This document shows, piece by piece, positions 35,710 through 47,345 of a DNA stretch of 64,000 nt. The DNA is from Forficula auricularia. Lineage: Eukaryota > Arthropoda > Insecta > Dermaptera > Forficulidae. Both the position numbers and the translations under genes were made by a program. The stretch's first letter is position 1, and each line of letters opens with the position of its first letter. The notes under the pieces were generated by a model, which saw only the letters and a list, made by a program, of their open reading frames with translations, had not been told where the DNA came from and ran no database searches. Location of the stretch: positions 54,787 through 118,786 of the forward strand of contig JALMQS010000056.1 of the NCBI GenBank assembly GCA_024734495.1, read 5' to 3'.

Positions 35710-36617
35710 CAGGGGTTCCCAACCTTTTTGCACCTGCGTACCACTTGACTTTTTGAGAAATTTTGGCGTAGCACTAGACCTAAATATTTTAATAAACCTA
35801 TAATATTTACTCTTCTAAAAGTGTTCAAAGGCTTTTTGAATTAAATTCCTGAGAAAACTTCATATTTAATGGTTAGATATTTGTTTATTTATAACATGCT
35901 TATAATAAAGGAGAAATAAAAAGATTAAAATGGTATTAATTTACAGTTTTATTTATTACCCATTGGTCTAAAAACATATTTCTCTATAAAATAATCTTTC
36001 ATGAAACTATCTTCTGTAAGATCGATAAAACTTTCTTTTAGTTCCAATTCATTTGGTGAGGTTCCCGAAAAAGGAATTCTGATCCAGTCCACTTTTGAAT
36101 AATCTTCAGAGAAATACTTCTTAAAGCTTTTTTGAAGGCCTTCCAAGTCAACAATGATATCTGCAACCACAACTGGCATTGGAGATATTTCATTTTCTTC
36201 AAAAATGATGATAGAGTAGGAAATGCAAATAAATTCTCCTCCTGTATTTGTGAACAAAACAGGACCAACTTTCTCTTGAAGGAGTTTATTTTGTCACTGG
36301 CTGTGAAGGCTGGTGTGTTTGGTCCCTGAAGTCCCAAGTTCAGTGTGTTGAGTTTGTCAAAAATATCGGCTAGATAAGCCAATCTTGACAACCATTCTTC
36401 ATCAGCAAACAATGTTTTCATGTCATGATTTTTTCACTTAAAAACATAAAAACTTCTGATCTCAGTTCAAAGAGACGGTTCAAAATTTTGTTTGCATGCT
36501 CACTGCTCATGCGTACAGAAGCTATTAATAGCATGTTGCTCACATCACTCACGCGTACCACCTGAAACGTTCCCGTATACCACCAGTGGTACGAGTACCA
36601 CCGGTTGGGAACCCTTG
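35710..36617 (-). mobile_element. hAT element, inner of a nested pair
   Basis: CAGGGGTTCCCAACCTTTTTG and the complementary end CGGTTGGGAACCCTTG are flanked by CCTTAATT (35702-35709) and CCTTAACT (36618-36625), 7 of 8 identical. Subterminal CGTACCAC/GTGGTACG repeats follow at both ends. It carries a broken hAT transposase on the minus strand. Confidence 0.88.
35949..36520 (-). pseudogene. hAT transposase relic (ZBED5/SCAND3-like)
   Basis: Three frames join into one degraded hAT transposase piece. Upstream, about 36520-36425 reads NKILNRLFELRSEVFMFL. Then 36421-36258 has EWLSRLAYLADIFDKLNTL and LGLQGPN, typical of the central helical domain. Then 36257-35949 continues with FSEDYSKVDWIRIPFSG and ends before the dimerisation region. 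N-terminal zinc finger, catalytic triad parts and the C-terminal dimerisation motif are missing. It lies wholly inside the hAT element 35710-36617. Confidence 0.75.
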
Positions 36618-36789
36618 CCTTAACTTACAATACAACGATTACGTTACATATTAGTAATAAAATTAAAACATAATTTATATTGTTTTATTATTATTTTGTT
36701 ATTAATGACGTTTGAAATAATTTTGCTTTTCAAATAGGTGATAATATTATTTTTGAGTATACATTTTGAATATATCTAAAAAAACCTGT

Positions 36790-37055
36790 CCGATTCTTAA
36801 GCCGCATTTGGGTATCCCAATGACAATACCGCTGGTTCGAGACCGAGTCTCGGCAGATAGATATTTGCAGCCGCCTCCTCTTGGAAAGTAATGGCAACCT
36901 ACCAAGAGTATAAATGCCAAGTGACCTCTCCAAATTAGCCGTTCGGAACCGGCGTTAAAAAGTAGGTCCCGTATATCTGTGTAAAACAACTAAACACACT
37001 CAGCACAGGTATATGTGGAGAGGGTATGGCACTCGAAGAATGACAATACCTAAAA
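36790..37055 (+). repeat. SINE-like segment
   Basis: A GC-richer block with a B-box-like GGTTCGAGACC (36834-36844), then GCCGCCTCCTCTTGGAAAGT and AATGGCAACCTACC, ending near CACTCGAAGAATGACAATACC with an AT-rich tail. The A box is not clear. Two overlapping minus ORFs over it have no domain. It looks like a decayed tRNA-derived SINE inside the hAT element. Confidence 0.4.
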
Positions 37056-37343
37056 AAATTAATAATAATATTATTAATTAAAATAAAAATGTTAGGTATT
37101 GTAATTTAAAATGCACGTTTTTTTGTACCCCATTTTTCCAAAATCTAGCAAATTTTTTAAATATGGCAACAGAGTTTTCGGGGGCGGTATGTTATATTTG
37201 GAAGCTACAAAAGTAGCATGATGTTGATATTTTGACGAAAAATTAAACATTTCATATTTTAGTGATAGGGGATTAATCAGAAATAAATATAAGTGCTCTA
37301 GGGTTCCTCTCTGCACAAAAGGTTGAGAAACACTGGTATGCTA

Positions 37344-40300
37344 CATAACACTTAACATGACATCTCCTTGAATTTTCTTGGCTATTGGAATCAATATACT
37401 AGTAGACGATTTCGAAATTCTAAGATAAAAGTACACTAATCTTACCTATTATTTTAATTTCTTTTAGTTACTTGGGTGGTTCAAATATTCCATTAAGTAA
37501 AAATTCTATTCTATTAATATTTAGTCTTTAATGGATTAATATAAGTGAAAGTAAAAAAAAGAAAGCAGATTTAAAAAATAAATCAAATTCATTCTCCACT
37601 TTAAATTGTTCGGGCGATTGTAAGTATTGACTAAAACTTGTGTAATTGATAAAAAAGTAAATCAATCCTAATTTATCTTTTCTTTATTTTAAATGTTGGA
37701 GATTCTTAAAACCTAAGTTAGTGTATAAACATTAAGAAACATTAAAAAAATATTGTATCGAGATAAAAAAGTAAATCGATTTCTTTACCATTTATGAACT
37801 TTCACTTAGTTACTAAGTCAAATGACCTCACCGGAAATTCACTTTGTGTGGTCGCCTGAATTTACTATTTTCATTCATTGCTTTGTCTATCTAAAAATGT
37901 ATGTGTTAATGTGTAAGATCTAAAGAAGTGAAAGGAAGGTTTCTAAATGAAGTACTTAATGGAAAACAAGTTGAAATTTTCATAAATCATAACGTTTCGA
38001 AGTTCCCTGATTCCAAAAAGCGTTTTTCCTAAAATGTGTGGAAAGTGTCGAGTGTCATATTTTGAATTATTTCCCATAGAATAGGTATACTTACTTTATT
38101 TGAATATCTACCTACTTTTCTTCTTTTTTTAATATCTCAAAAACAACTCTAAATATTTTAATTAAACAATTTACGTGGAGTAGAATTTTTTTTCAATATT
38201 TATTATAGGAAAATTTTTAGTAGATCATGTTTCCCTCTATTCACTCATATTTTGTTTACCACTATCATTAGAGCCGTTTTAGAAAAATTTGGAAAAAATA
38301 TTAAAACTACCAGAATAAAGTAAATTAAAAAAAATGGTGCGAATTTCCAGTAGAGATTATTTAAAATAATTAATAAATAAATTTCTTTATAAAAATAATA
38401 ATATAATTTATCATTTATTCAAAAAGAAATTTGTTTCTTTTTGAGGACCACCAATTTTACATTTATTTAAACATGTTAGATATATTTTAGAGTCTTGTTT
38501 TGAGAATGATTCTTTTTTCAATAAATTTACAAAACATCTTCAAGCTCATAAGGTCATTTTTTAAGCAGAAGACACAATCTTTAATTTTTTATATACAAAA
38601 TAAATAAAAATGAGGAAATTTTTCTTAAAGTCGATCGATTGACTTAGCACAAATTTTGTAATTTTATCTGAGAAAATTTATTTGAAAAATATTTGAGCTA
38701 GAAATGTTGACATAGAGGTGCAACTTATGAATAAAAATGTGTGTTGCCAAATTTTAGCTCATTAGCTACAACCGTTTTGATATCCTCTTATAAAGGCTCT
38801 ATATTTTGTCTGCTGCATTTTATAATCAAAATGTAGAAAACCCAAAATCTAATCAGTTCTCTGTTTTGTAAAATATAAGATTTTTATCGACTTAATGAAC
38901 CTTTCTTTCGGTCGTAATCCAGTCGGGCTGAAAATTATTTCTCTCCTCGTTTCAGGCATATCTATACTAGAAAAATTATTGTGAATATTTTCAATTGAAT
39001 TCAGTACTCTTGACAAAGTTTAAGTTAAATTTTCAAGATTAGTGTTCATATATAAGGGAATTTTTCTTTAGAGGCTGACTTTTTTTACTATACTCTCGAT
39101 TATTGCACTGTAGTTCTTTCAAAGAGGACTGAATATTATGCTCTTCTCCTCCCCCCCCCTAAAGACCCATTTAACTTTATCATAGAATGTTCCCCGTGTT
39201 AAGAATTACATACCGATTTCTTTGTGAAAGACCTCCACTTCTACCGATTTGGAACCATAAAATCTTCTCAATATAAATCCAAAGTCAACTTGCAAGCTGT
39301 TTATGAACCCCCAAGAGAAGAAGATAACTCCCCTGATTCCCGTGAATAGAAACCACTTCTATTGTGTTTACATTTCTAATAATAAAATGTCAAAATACTT
39401 GAGAATAAATGGCTGATTTTCTGCGGTTACATCTGCTCTTGAAGGAATTTCATACTGAAAAGAAGAAGATAAAAATGGGGGATTTTTCGAAGGAGGCGTT
39501 GCTGGATCGAAGACTGTTTTGGATCGGTAGGCGTGAATTCAATGCAACCACCAAATAATGATAATGATCGATGTTTCGGTTGCAATAGGGGTCCATTTCA
39601 AGGATGACAATAGAGCAGGACCACCAGCCGATAATGACGGACGCAAACAGAGGCGGGATTGCGTACGATTTTACACGACAAGGTAAAAGAAGAAGACTTG
39701 AAATTAATGAGCCTGAGCATACTATTCAAAATTCGCTACAAAAGAGCGTGCGTCTTTTTTTTACTCGTCCTGGCGGGAAGGGCCGGACGGACAGACGAGA
39801 TTTATTGTCATCGGCCTTGAATGAACCCCGGCAAAGCAACAGTTACCATAAAATTACTTTCTTGAAATTTCTAATTAGAATTAATATGGAAATATTCCGT
39901 ACTTTAAGTTTTATAGGCATACCTACCACCTAAACCTCTTTCAGATGAGAATTTGTAGAAATCTACACGTCGCCGACATCAGACAATTCAACAGGCGAAA
40001 TTTGCAATCACTGGATTTTAATTATTTTTTGTTTTATGGCTACCGCAATCATGCGCGAGAGGATATAAAATGTCTGTCGAATACAGGCGCTTTAATAAGT
40101 TATGAAAATTAAGCATATCCTAAAAATGGAGATTACATTTGATAGATTATTAAAAGACACAAAAGACGATGCAAGTGGAGAATGGAGTTTAGTGGAGATA
40201 AAATAAAAATTGCTCTTTCAAACATTTAAATTGAAAATATAATCCAAATATAAATAAATAATAAAGAAAACTGACTAAAAAATTCATTAAAAATCAAATT

Positions 40301-40566
40301 TTGAATATTCAAGCCAGTTAAGGTCTATTATCGAAATGGATTTAGAGAAATTAAGCAAGCAAAAAAAAAAAAAAAAAACAAGCCCGCAAATATCACACTG
40401 AAAGAAATAGCTATTAATATTTTTTTCTTATTTTAAAATAAAATTTGAAATAATGGTTGGTTTATGTGACTTAACTAATAATTATGATAAAGTAATGAAA
40501 ATTTAAAAAATTCAAAAAAAATTCATGACTTTAATAAAATAAGTTTCATCAAAAACCTAACCCCAA
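37344..40566. other. Long intergenic stretch, one unassigned ORF
   Basis: AT-rich and apparently unique. The plus ORF 39604-39933 (109 codons, with GKRRRLEINEPE and RPGGKGRTDRRD) sits in a less AT-rich patch. A GTAAAA splice-donor-like sequence follows ACAAG at 39681, so it might be part of an exon, but nothing proves it. An A18-20 run is at about 40360-40378 and a C9 run at 39151. Confidence 0.35.
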
Positions 40567-41441
40567 GTATGTGGGCAAACTTTGCTTAGCTGAGGCCGTA
40601 ATTTCGGGATTTAATCAGGTCGCGGGCCTTAGGTAAGAAATAAGTAGGTAGTAGTGAATAAAATAGCGATAATTTTTATTTATTAATTATAATACTTAGC
40701 ATAATCAAACATAAAAAGCAAATTAACAAAAAAAAAGATGGAAAAATCAAATGAAAATTAATGAGAGGCTTGAGTTTGAAGCTGAGAAACAAAATGATCA
40801 ATATTGGGCTCAATATCACTAGTGCATAGGCGCAAAGTGTTTTCTAAATTAACATCTGTAAGCCGAGTACGATGCTTTATTTTTATTAATTTTCATGATT
40901 GAAAAAAGCTGCTCACATTTATACGTGCTTCCGAATGTGCAAATTATTTTTCGTACGAAAACTCTCAGCTGTGGATACTTTTCTTCGGAAAGGTATGTTC
41001 TGTAAAATTCGCTTAGTTCCACATCATCAAATTTAGACTTCAAATATGAGTCTTCTTGAAGCTCGATCAACTCCATTTGTAGGTGAAGCGGAGCATCTTC
41101 CACATTACACTTACAAGGATTTGCAAAAATATTGAAAGTGCTATCCATATTCTTAAAATCGGAAAACCGATCAGTGAATTGCTCTGACAGTAGTTTCAGT
41201 TTTTCAGCATAGCGACCGTATTCAATGTTTTCGTGACTGGATAATGTTAAAAAATGAAAACAGTTTTTACTTCTCATTTGTGTTTCCCACAAGCGAATTT
41301 TGTTTTGAAAAGCTTTAAGATGACTGTACAGCTGATTTAGCAATTGCCCTTGTTTAATTTTTTTTGCACGTTATTTGAAATTTCTGAATCTCTCGCGGGC
41401 CGGATTGAAGCTGGTGGAGGGCCGGCGCTTGCCCATGTATA
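40567..41441 (-). mobile_element. hAT element relic
   Basis: The left end GTATGTGGGCAAACTTTGC resembles the GTGGGCAAACTTT hAT terminus. The right end GCGCTTGCCCATGTATA is a partial complement. Inside lie a C-terminal transposase relic and GCGGGCC blocks at both ends. No duplication is seen, so limits are approximate. Confidence 0.55.
40758..41343 (-). pseudogene. hAT transposase C-terminal half (GTF2IRD2-like)
   Basis: The open frame 41343-40849 has SHLKAFQNKIRLWETQM, then FADPCKCN-like FANPCKCNVEDAPLHLQMEL and the dimerisation motif FVRKIICTFGSTYKCEQLFS with IMKINKNKAS. This is the conserved end of GTF2IRD2/ZBED-type hAT transposases. A frameshift near 40855 moves the tail to another frame: LTDVNLENTLRLCTSDIEP and QTQASH, stop at 40758. 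Two Cys in the FANPCKCN segment are kept. The N-terminal half is absent. Confidence 0.82.
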
Positions 41442-41689
41442 TGACTCTACACCATTCTCCCTTAACAAAAATAATTTCGATTGTTAAAACTAGTTTTATT
41501 TTATGTTTATTAGCAAACAAATATTTTTTGTTGTTGGTTCAATCCTTGTTTCATATCTGGTTGTATGTAGTATTGTTTAATTTTTCACATTTACACAGAT
41601 TGAACACTTTCAATGTACCTCTGCATTCACATTAATCACTTACCATAAAATCAATGAGTACGACATTCGAACATAAAAGAGAAAATGCC

Positions 41690-43150
41690 GATATTTGTAG
41701 CTTTATAATTACTATAGAATTTTTTAATGGTGAAGATCGATTTTTTGAGTGAAAATTTTTTCTGTCGTGCTATATGTCAGATGTGGTTTACCTCGATATG
41801 CAGCCATGCCCAGATTGCATTTTTTGCAATCAGGTTCAATCCCTCTAGGGGTGAAATAACCCTTTTGACATAATAAAAATAATCCATAAGATCTCGGATC
41901 TAGTAGTTGACTATCTCTCTCGATTTTCTATAGTAATTTTAATGCTACTAATATCGACATTTGTTTTTAATATTCAAACCAGTGAATAGTGTGTCGTTCT
42001 ATTGCAATTTGATTTTTGAAAATTTTCAAAAATTGAATCTCTGAAAAGATTCTAATGAAAATATATATGGTTTGGCTGTATGTTAAGATTTAGAATCAAG
42101 TGAGCGCGAAATTCTTTAGTATGAAGTTCAATTCTTTGAGTGAACATTTTTTTGGGTGCTTTTTGTCAGATGTAGTTGACCTCGTCGGGCAAGCCAAATG
42201 CCCGGATTGCATTTTTTGGCAATCTGGGTTTAATTCTCGAAGGGGTGAAAATGCTCACATATTCATCTAGATCTAGTAGACCATTTTGATTTTCTATAGC
42301 ACGATATTCGTTGTAATACCATATTAAAAAAATATTTTTTTTGAAATCTGGCATTACCTACAACGAATTTCGTACTATAGAAAATCAAGAGAGATGGTCT
42401 ACTAGATCCGAGATGTTATGGATCATTTCTATAATGTCAGAAGCGATGTCACCCCCTTCGGGAATTAAACCAGATTGCCAAAAAATGCATTTGGTTAATA
42501 TATTTTTTTAATCTGGCATTACAACGAATTTCGTACCATAGAAAATCAAGATAAATGGTCTACTAGATCCGAGATGTTATGGATCATTTTTATTATGTCA
42601 GAAGCGATGTCACCCCTTTCGGGAATTAAACCAGGTTGCCAAAAATGCAATCCGGTCATTTGGCTTGCCTGTCGAGGTCAACTACATCTGACAAAAAGCA
42701 TGCGGAAAACAAATTTACTAAAGAATTGAACTTAATAACTAAAAAATTATTTTGCCGTTACTTGATTCTTCCATAAATATTACCATACAGCCAAATCATA
42801 TATATTTTGATTTGAATCTTTTGAGAGTTTTAATTTTCAAAAATCAAATTGCAATAAAACGACACTATTCCTGATTTGAATATTAAAAAAATAAAGTTTT
42901 TAAAATTACTATAGAAAATCAAGAGAGATAGTCAACTATTAGATCCGAGATGTTATGGATTATTTTTATTATGTCAAAAGGATTATTTCATCGCTTTGGG
43001 GAATTGAACATGAATGCCAAAAAATGCAATCTGAGCACTTGGCTTGCCCATCGAGGTAAACCACATCTGACATATAGCACAGGGAAAATTTTCAGTCTAC
43101 TTCACAGTTAAAAAATTCTATAGTACATAATTATAAAGCTACAATTTTTC
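41690..43150. repeat. 1.4 kb inverted repeat made of tRNA-like units
   Basis: Two forward units (about 41690-41960 and 42060-42320) face three reverse units (about 42355-42500, 42520-42790, 42890-43150) across a centre near 42335. Each unit reads, in its own direction: TTGAGTGAA, ATGTCAGATGTRGTTKACCTC, GCCCAGATTGCATTTTTTGC, a B-box-like GGTTCAATCCC, GGGGTGAAAT, then GATCTAGTAG and GATTTTCTATAG. Arms starting GGATCTAGTAG are nearly complementary. The family also occurs at 8873 and 31.95 kb. No coding; the 62-codon ORF here is a by-product. Confidence 0.75.
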
Positions 43151-43713
43151 TTTAATGTTCGAATTTCGTACTCATTTGTTTTTATTTGTGATTAATTTGA
43201 AGACTGAAAGTGTTTAAAATTAGAAAATAATTGGTCTTGTTCTTATTTATGTGCGGCCCTTGAAAATTTTTATTTAGTTCCTCAATGTGGCTCCGCGGTG
43301 CAATTTAAATTATTTTAGGATGCGTCTTCCATGTAAGAGTTTCTGCTAGTTTTATCAAAAAGTTTAAAAAGTCTTTTTAATAAATATGTAAAATTCCTCT
43401 TCTAATCCGTGTAGAGTGACTTCGCAACACTCTTCTTTTTCATACACAATAACATTTAAAAAGAAATCCAAATGAACTCGAAAATAACGGTTTGTATTTT
43501 TTTCTGCCCCCTTTCTTTCATTTCAATCAACCACTATCTCTCTCTCTTTTAGACCTTTTCTTCTTTTTCTATACAAATTGAAAAAGTCGAAAATCAGGTG
43601 AAAAACCAATTACCATCCGATTGTAATTGCATTGCACCTACTGTGTACTTAATTACAAAATACATTGAATTTAATTCCAACATGGATTCGATAATTTTCT
43701 GACAAAATGAAAT

Positions 43714-43715
<2 letters not shown>
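43151..43715. other. Intergenic, nothing recognised
   Basis: AT-rich DNA with no gene. Confidence 0.4.

Positions 43716-43716
<1 letters not shown>

Positions 43717-43767
<51 letters not shown>
43717..43767. repeat. (TA)n microsatellite
   Basis: About 25 uninterrupted TA units; explains the IYIYIY minus-strand ORFs around it. Confidence 0.95.
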
Positions 43768-43771
<4 letters not shown>

Positions 43772-44455
43772 GGTGAAAATTGAAAAAATAAATAAGGGGT
43801 GGAAGGGATGCCATGCATTGTGCAATCTCATCTTACGAGTAAGAATTTCTTTCATCTGTTGAATTAAAAAAAGAAAAAAATATATTATATATTTCGGGAT
43901 AAATTCATTCTTGAAGCAGAAGAGAGAAAGATGACTGTTCCTTTTGGAATTCGGATGTTGAACACGAAAATCAATAAAATAGATACCATTTGAAGGAGTA
44001 CTGAATCATCCTATACATAAATACTTATTTAGACAGAGAGGGAGAAAGACCTGAGGGGATGGGGGGGATAACTTAAGAAGTATCTTCGAGTTCATTTGAT
44101 CTTTAAATAGAATTTCAAGAGGAAAATGAATTTAAGATAGGTATGTACATATTCTAAATTGTAAAGAAATCAATAAATCAACTGGAGATGTTTGAAATTA
44201 AAAGGTTTTGAGATAGTTGTATAGGTTGAATAATGTTAGTGGTATTTTTGGTTTAGACCACACATATTGTGGAAAGCAAATCCACTTGCGCTTATCATTT
44301 ACTATAATTAATCTTAGGACAACTACACTACGATAGCTCATCCCTTCCCAGATCATCTTCAAAATTTGTAGAGAGTGTACCGACCGAATCTTGAAACAGT
44401 GTTTTACTTTTCCTTCATTTTTCTTTATAAAATAAACTGATCTGACCATCCACAT

Positions 44456-44628
44456 GACTAGGGCTTCGCACAAGACGAGACGAGATTTGAGAAAATATCG
44501 TCTCTGTCTCGTGAATTATCAAAAAAGACAGTATCGTCTCGGTCTCGGTCTCGTCTCGTCAGGGCTAGTCTCGTTTGGTCTTGTTTGGTCTCGTCTGGTC
44601 TCGGTTGGTCTCGTTTGGTCTCACCAAG
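44456..44628 (+). repeat. Minisatellite of GGTCTCGTTT type
   Basis: ACGAGACGAGA at the left and CGTCTCGGTCTCGGTCTCGTC in the middle lead into about six tandem 10-mers near GGTCTCGTTT (44568-44625). The two ends are complementary in part. The 75-codon ORF here only translates the repeat. Confidence 0.8.
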
Positions 44629-44634
44629 TACATG

Positions 44635-45429
44635 ACTTTACCATACACCTGGCGACTCTCTTATATTTAATATTGAATTAAAATAATCTATTATTATTTA
44701 CGAAAGATCTCCCCTCTTAATTTTGGGCCCATTGGCAATTAATAATATCTCCTTTTAATTATGAGACAATTTTATTAGAAATAGCACCGTTCTTCGATTT
44801 TTGTTTGAAAATATTTTTAACCCTACCAACAAGAGTTTCACATAGTGAGTCATTTTCATGTGCAAAATTTCGTCTTTCATTAAAGGCCCTAAAACTTATA
44901 TTGATAGTTCTAATTTTTTGAACCCCCCCCCCAAAAAAAAAAAAATATCTAATAATAACTCTCTTTTTTTAATATAGGTTCATTTTATGGTAATTTCATT
45001 TTTCTTGGTGTTTTTAGTTTGAAAATCTTATAATTTTAACCCCCACCCCTTCACCCCTTAATTTTTGGTTCAATTTAAACCAAAATCTAATCAGCTCTTA
45101 ATCTCAATGCACCTAAACTACGTATGAAATTTAGTTTTGATATTCTCCCTAGTTTTTGAGCTAGTGCGTCCTCAAAATTTTGGTAACGCACATACTAACT
45201 AACGTACTAACAGACATTTTGACAAAAACAGTTATTATCTCGAAAACTATAATTTTTCCAAGTTCACTTATTAGGGCTTTTTTGTAGACCGAAACGCCAT
45301 GGTTTCACAAATTTTTTTTATTCAAAATTGCTCCAGCCGTTTTTGAGATATTTCGAAAAAACTAAAAAAAAACAAAAAAAAAACACTTTTTCCATGTACG
45401 ATTACAATACTTGACCATACCCTGTATGG
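44635..45429 (-). mobile_element. 0.8 kb TIR element (ACTTTACCATA ends), copy 3
   Basis: Reverse copy of the 7128 and 24441 family: ACTTTACCATACACCTGG at the left, CCATACCCTGTATGGT at the right. The half near 45429 matches well. The half near 44635 has diverged and lacks clear tandem units, with a C run (44928-44935) in the equivalent place. Confidence 0.7.
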
Positions 45430-45548
45430 TTTGATTATAGTTTAATAATAGTCAGGGCACAACAGAGCTGCAAAAATGAACGAGGAAGAGATTAAAGATT
45501 AAATAAAAATGAAATTCCGAATTCATATAGACATTAGGTATTAGATTG

Positions 45549-45835
45549 AGTTCGTGGATCAGTGGCCAAGAGGATAAGAACTAAGGCTCTTATGAAGGCA
45601 TCGCAGAGCACATGCGAAGACCCCAGGCTCGAATCCCCGCTGATTCTTTTGTCTATAATAAAAAATATTTTCTTCGTTCCCTAATTTAGTAAAAATTATA
45701 TTAATGATTCATGCACATGGATAGAAAATCTGCTAAAAATCACTAAGTCACTTGTACTCTGTTGAACTCTTATTCCTAAATTGTTAATGGTCGGCGGGAA
45801 ATAAAAAGATAATAAATCAATCTAATCTAAAGGAT
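45549..45835 (+). repeat. tRNA-derived SINE
   Basis: A-box-like TGGATCAGTGG (45555-45565) and B-box-like GGCTCGAATCC (45626-45636), so a pol III promoter is present in a tRNA-like head. A unique body follows, and the 3' end is ATAAATCAATCTAATCTAA. A free tRNA is unlikely because no 7-bp acceptor stem closes around it. Spacing of the boxes is longer than in most tRNAs. Confidence 0.65.
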
Positions 45836-46310
45836 TACTATTTGAAGTCTCGCAGATATGAATTAAAATTTAGTATAGAAATAGTTAGGAGTTTGTGTAA
45901 GGAAATGTATTTAAATAAATAAAAAGATAATATATATTAGCCTTTCTGAAATTTTATTTTTAATATAGTATAGTGTGAAATAATTTAACATACGAGTACA
46001 AATAAACATATTTTTAATTATTTTGATAATATCATAGAATAACATCACATAGAGTTCAAAACCAATAAATTAATATTTTAGACATTAAATTAAACTCTGT
46101 AAAATCTTAGCATTTAGTCAATTCAATATATTATTGAAATCTTAATAAATGAACATTTTCATCATTGAAATAATAAACAATCACTTAGTGAAATATGTAT
46201 GAAAGAATGGATATTATTTTAAGATAAATAAAAATATCTGTGAATTAGTTTTGAATTCATTTATTTTTACATATTAGGCAATCGTAAGATGGAATATGGG
46301 TATATTAGGA
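45836..46310. other. Intergenic, nothing recognised
   Basis: AT-rich DNA with no gene. Confidence 0.45.
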
Positions 46311-47105
46311 GAAGAAATTCGCTATTTGTTTTGATAAAAAGGGAAAAAATTTCACTTGGACACCCTTGAAAAAATCTGCAATGCATGCAAAGGGTCCGTC
46401 CTGAGGTCCCAATCCGTGATTTTTATAGAAAAATATGAGATTAATTTCAAAGTTATTTTTATAAATTTTAATAGATGAGTATTTAGAGAGAAGAAATTCG
46501 CTATTTGTTTTGATATAAATGGAAAAAATTTCAATTATACACCCTCGAAAAAATCTGCAATGTATGCAAAGGGTCCGTCCTGAGGTCCCAATCAGTGATT
46601 TTTATAGAAAAATAAAAAAATTAATTCCAAAGTTATTTTTATAAATTTTAATAGATGAGAATTTGAGAGAAGAAATTCGCTATTTGTTTTTGATAAAAAG
46701 GGGAAAAATTTCACTTGGACAACCTCGAAAAATCTACAATGTATGCAAAGGGTCCATCCTAAGGTCGCAATCGGTGATTTTTTATAGAAAAATAAAAGAT
46801 TAATTCCAAAGTTATTTTTATAAATTTTAATAGATGAGTATTTAGAGAAGAAATTGGCTATTTGTTTTGATATAAATGGAAAAAATTTCAATTAGACACC
46901 CTCGAAAAAATCTGCAATGTATGCAAAGGCCCCCCCCCCCCTTGTAATGTCAATACTTGATTTTCATAGAAAATTAAAATATTGATTCCAAAGCTATTTT
47001 TATCAATTATAATAGACGAGTAATTGAGTATAGAGAGAAGAAATTCGCTATTTGTTTTGATATAAAGGGAAAATGAAAAATGATATAACACGAAAAAATG
47101 GCAAT
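46311..47105. repeat. Tandem array, about 179 bp unit, five copies
   Basis: Units start with GAAGAAATTSGCTATTTG at 46311, 46490, 46669, 46847 and 47037 (periods 179, 179, 178, 190). Each includes AATTTCAMTTRGACAMCCT, TGTATGCAAAGGGTCCRTCC and a TTATAGAAAAATA stretch. The fourth unit has a C10-12 run (46929-46940) where the others have GGGTCC. Minus-strand ORFs with repeated MKFFPFISKQIANFF are translations of the repeat and not genes. Confidence 0.9.
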
Positions 47106-47345
47106 GGCATATAGGCTTGTTAAATTTCTGATTTTGACAAAAAATTTGAAATATCCAAATTATAGAAATTTTAGTTTATTTGGGATCAGAAGGTCCTAGA
47201 GAATTGAAAAAATATATTTGTTTTGAAATATCCAAAAAAAAATATTGTCAAAAAACAAAAAATATCAAGGATCTAGGCTTGTGAAATTTCTGATTTTGAC
47301 AAAAAATTTGAAATATCCAAATCATAGAAATTTTATTATAATGGG
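47106..47345. repeat. Two-copy direct repeat, about 159 bp apart
   Basis: AGGCTTGTKAAATTTCTGATTTTGACAAAA-like blocks at 47113 and 47272, continuing to CCAAAT and ATAGAAATTTTA. It directly follows the 179 bp array but is different in sequence. A G10 run is at about 47361. Confidence 0.75.

Larger units (their letters stand above)
35452..37335. mobile_element. hAT element, outer of a nested pair
   Basis: Left end CAGTGATTCTCAACCTGGGTT, whose complement appears at the right as AAAGGTTGAGAAACACTG ending at 37335. Flanks GTATAGTA (35444-35451) and GTATGCTA (37336-37343) agree at 6 of 8 positions, consistent with an old 8-bp duplication. Without the inner element at 35710-36617 it would be about 976 bp. 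It also encloses a SINE-like segment (36790-37055). Confidence 0.8.

Noticed and set aside
39604..39933. Host gene exon
   Set aside because: Composition differs slightly from the flanks, but there is no recognisable domain, no matched acceptor and no neighbouring exons.
43594..43855. Minus-strand ORFs with IYIYIY
   Set aside because: Pure translation of the (TA)n tract.
45549..45660. tRNA gene
   Set aside because: A and B boxes are present, but no closed acceptor stem or normal arm spacing, and a SINE-type body and tail follow.
46352..47091. A family of related small proteins MKFFPFISKQ
   Set aside because: They are translations of tandem repeat units with no start context or conservation beyond the DNA.
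46311..47105. Regular repeat spacing resembling a CRISPR array
   Set aside because: The whole ~179 bp unit repeats, with no unique spacers, and the context is a eukaryotic genome.
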